Below the pieces are notes generated by a model. The model searched no databases and had not been told where the DNA came from. It was given only the letters and a program-made list of their open reading frames with translations. The position numbers and the translations under genes are program-made. A stretch of DNA of 34,677 nt, from positions 1 to 34,677 of IMG/VR virus record IMGVR_UViG_3300009187_000047, one strand, 5' to 3'. This document shows, piece by piece, positions 33,156-34,677 of the stretch (position 1 is the first letter of the stretch; every line of letters begins with the position of its first letter). The DNA comes from a virus.

Positions 33156-33607
33156 GCTTTCTCCCTTAATGTTTTTTGTAGTTGCTTGGCAAGATATTGT
33201 GCAAAGTGCAAATCAATCTCCTCGTCTAACAACACAGATTCATCGAACACAGTTCTTGCCATTTCAATAACATCACTGAACACGCGTTTGTTCAGTCCAA
33301 GTAGTTGATACTTCCTTTGATGTTCAAGCTTTGTGTACGACGTGTTCCAACCACAAGCGTGGCCGTAGCACAGGCGTGGTGACATATGTTCGCGGTGCTC
33401 AAACCCATTGACAACATCCTTGACTTTATGGATGGAGTCGGTATCGCCCTTGCCACATATGTCACACACCATGCCTGTTGGTGCACGTACGTGCTGCTTG
33501 TACACGGCATCAATCTCCTTGACCAGAGCAAGTATCTTTGCTCTAGTCTCGCCGTGTACGTGCGGCCTGTCGGTCTGGTGCATGAAGTCAAACACCTGCT
33601 TCAGCAT
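33152..33607 (-). CDS. Zinc-binding protein of unknown function
   Basis: The product is 151 residues from ATG 33607, with AAGAAGAG upstream. A longer open frame from 33763 is a shadow of the preceding gene. The middle has C48-x2-C51 ('VCDICGKGD'), several histidines, and C80-x4-C85 ('RLCYGHACGWN'), a plausible zinc ribbon or treble clef. The C-terminal third is helical ('VIEMARTVFDES'). A treble clef with interspersed His might be an HNH-like nuclease, but no H-N-H spacing convinces me. It overlaps the preceding gene by 20 bases. Confidence 0.6.
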   Translation of the reverse strand: MLKQVFDFMHQTDRPHVHGETRAKILALVKEIDAVYKQHVRAPTGMVCDICGKGDTDSIHKVKDVVNGFEHREHMSPRLCYGHACGWNTSYTKLEHQRKYQLLGLNKRVFSDVIEMARTVFDESVLLDEEIDLHFAQYLAKQLQKTLREKA

Positions 33608-33857
33608 GCTCTTCTTTCTTGCCGATGGGTATACCGCTGGCGCTAAGTGCAAGTGGTACGAAGCGTAATCCTGCCTTGTGGAAAGCCGCCGCTTCAATCT
33701 CCAGCTTCTTGGTGTTGATAATCTGCACTGCCAGTTTAGCCACAGCAGATGCCCTATGCGCATCGCTCAAGCCGTTGCGTAGCAAATCAAACTCATCAAA
33801 CAACGCATCACACAGTCCTGCACTTGTCTTCTCCGTTATTTTTAATTGTTCACTCAT
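33588..33857 (-). CDS. Small helical phage protein
   Basis: The product is 89 residues, starting at ATG 33857, with GGAGG five bases upstream; an upstream ATG at 33896 lies inside the small membrane-protein gene. The central 'LFDEFDLLRNGLSDAHRASAVAKLAVQIINTKKLEIE' is the common core of a small phage family without known function. The last 25 residues are Ala/Gly/Ser-rich and flexible. It is probably co-translated with the 39-residue membrane protein gene, which it overlaps by eight bases. Confidence 0.6.
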   Translation of the reverse strand: MSEQLKITEKTSAGLCDALFDEFDLLRNGLSDAHRASAVAKLAVQIINTKKLEIEAAAFHKAGLRFVPLALSASGIPIGKKEEHAEAGV

Positions 33858-33969
33858 CTCGTCCTCCATTCTGAATAAAAAATATCGCCCAACCAATCAA
33901 GCCGCAGATGGCAATCACAGCTACGGCACCAAACCCCATGATGGTCACAGTTATAAGTACATCCCACAT
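33850..33969 (-). CDS. Very small single-span membrane protein
   Basis: This 39-residue gene was found by reading the gap directly. The ATG at 33969 overlaps the previous stop (TGATG), with GGAGG seven bases upstream, and TGA lies at 33852-33850. The product is one hydrophobic helix (about residues 4-32: 'VTIMGFGAVAVIAICGLIGW') with a short charged tail ('NGGRDE'). It could affect the host membrane early in infection or anchor a small complex. The overlaps on both sides support it as a real gene. Confidence 0.6.
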   Translation of the reverse strand: MWDVLITVTIMGFGAVAVIAICGLIGWAIFFIQNGGRDE

Positions 33970-34187
33970 CACATCACCTCCACTTCTGCATACGTTTCAA
34001 TCCATACCTTTGCACCACAAGACAGCGGTTTGTCAGGGCTATACAGCACAGTGCTTGGGCCTCGTATCTCCACTGCGTGTGCGTACCTGTTTTCTTTGTA
34101 CGTCTTGACAGTCAGCACAGGGTCGTTCGTGCCATTCTTTGCGTTGGCTTTGATGACGTGCTGGTTTACGTGGATCATTGTTTTCAT
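33969..34187 (-). CDS. Small beta-rich phage protein of unknown function
   Basis: The product is 72 residues, starting at ATG 34187, with GGAGG five bases upstream; an ATG 12 bases earlier lies within that site. The pattern 'MIHVNQHVIKANAK', 'DPVLTVKTYKENRYAHAVEI' and 'GPSTVLYSPDKPLSCGAKVWIET' is one I have seen repeatedly in phage genomes without function. It is probably a small beta barrel. It follows the regulator-like gene by one base, and its stop overlaps the membrane-protein start. Confidence 0.65.
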   Translation of the reverse strand: MKTMIHVNQHVIKANAKNGTNDPVLTVKTYKENRYAHAVEIRGPSTVLYSPDKPLSCGAKVWIETYAEVEVM

Positions 34188-34188
34188 A

Positions 34189-34638
34189 TCAACCTCCAAA
34201 GATTTTCTTCAGAGAATCATACAAAGCCCGTGCCTGCATCACACTTAAACTGTTTATGATTTCTGTCTCTCTTCTTGCCCACGACACCGACAAACGCACT
34301 GGCGTAGTATCGACCTTGAGTGCGGCTATGCCTGCGCTAGGTTGCTTGCTCTTAATTTGTACAATCTTGTTTGTTCGCTTGCCTTCTGCTTTGAATTGTC
34401 TTGTGGACTTCAGCGGTACGTACTTAGGCACAGAGGTTCTAAGCCTGCTGTTATGGTCTCTTGTCATTTGATTCTGCTTCACAAACTGCGTGAGCAATGA
34501 CCCAACAGATGACCGCTTGAATCCCCTCACCTCAAGCGCATCGCATACCTCACTGCTTGTTTTGTTTGGGTTGTCTCGCACGTAGATAAACGTCTCTTGC
34601 GTCACATTGTTGGTTGGTGTGAATATTTGTTTTGGCAC
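34189..34638 (-). CDS. Winged-helix-like DNA-binding protein, possibly 5'-partial
   Basis: The product is 149 residues from a GTG at 34638 with AGGAG six bases upstream. The frame stays open to the right edge, so a longer protein cannot be excluded. Residues about 15-60 ('ETFIYVRDNPNKTSSEVCDAL', then 'GFKRSSVGSLLTQFVKQNQM') have the helix order of a winged helix-turn-helix. The rest is basic (many Lys/Arg) and ends in 'ALYDSLKKIFGG'. It is probably a transcription regulator or nucleoid-type protein at the head of the small-gene cassette. No catalytic motif is seen. Confidence 0.6.
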   Translation of the reverse strand: MPKQIFTPTNNVTQETFIYVRDNPNKTSSEVCDALEVRGFKRSSVGSLLTQFVKQNQMTRDHNSRLRTSVPKYVPLKSTRQFKAEGKRTNKIVQIKSKQPSAGIAALKVDTTPVRLSVSWARRETEIINSLSVMQARALYDSLKKIFGG

Positions 34639-34677
34639 TTGCTTCTCCTGTGTTTGTTGTGCGTCTTGTTCCCACTC

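Noticed and set aside
33608-33763. N-terminal extension of the zinc protein to 203 residues
   Set aside because: The extra 52 residues are a shadow of the neighbouring gene (Arg/Leu/Trp-rich, no homology-like features); ATG 33607 has a good site.
1-34677. Prophage attachment sites, terminal repeats or insertion sequences
   Set aside because: No integrase, no long direct or inverted terminal repeats and no transposase-like gene were seen in the window.

Overview
The window is part of a tailed double-stranded DNA phage genome (Caudoviricetes). It is probably short-tailed (podovirus-like): a nozzle-like tail hub is followed by a run of ejection-type internal virion proteins, and no tape measure, tail tube or sheath gene is visible. 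The protein style (a family A DNA polymerase, SNF2-type helicase, DUF3310-like protein, VRR-NUC and 'GGG-V-F-GG' ejection proteins) is that of environmental phages of Gram-negative bacteria. A freshwater betaproteobacterial host is a guess from general resemblance only. No integrase, tRNA, CRISPR array, rRNA or insertion sequence was found. Terminase, portal and capsid genes are absent and presumably lie beyond the left edge.

Layout. Two convergent blocks meet near 21140-21258. The rightward block (1-21136) holds tail-fibre/adhesin proteins (1-1802), a lysis cassette (1811-3489: a tail-anchored membrane protein, a 60-residue membrane/coiled-coil protein, a 3TM-type holin and an M15-like endolysin), a large nozzle-like protein with three internal repeats (3492-6098), a jelly-roll-like virion protein (6098-6754), and an ejection module (6788-21136). 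The ejection module contains a small GNAT-like protein, an SLT-type lytic transglycosylase and a 3258-residue polyvalent protein carrying a zinc-peptidase HExxH motif, a WCT-motif domain and a leucine-rich-like segment.

The leftward block (34677-21259) is the early/replication module. It begins with about fourteen small genes that mostly overlap by 1-30 bases, several with zinc-binding cysteine sets. It continues through a DUF3310-like protein, VRR-NUC nuclease, family A DNA polymerase with proofreading exonuclease, HExxH protein, Cas4/RecB-like Fe-S nuclease, HNH protein, SNF2-like helicase, a possible Gam-like nuclease inhibitor, a putative ssDNA-binding protein, a helix-turn-helix protein and an AEP-primase/DUF927-type helicase.

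How it works together. The leftward genes would supply replication (primase-helicase, polymerase, ssDNA-binding protein, SNF2 helicase), DNA processing (three nucleases) and host-directed small proteins. The rightward genes build the adsorption and ejection apparatus and lyse the cell. Several genes too short for routine ORF calling (31843-32019, 31991-32149, 33850-33969) were found by direct translation. Several starts were moved to better ribosome binding sites, and one gene (1811-2491) appears to use ATT as its start. All assignments rest on motif reading alone, without database searches.
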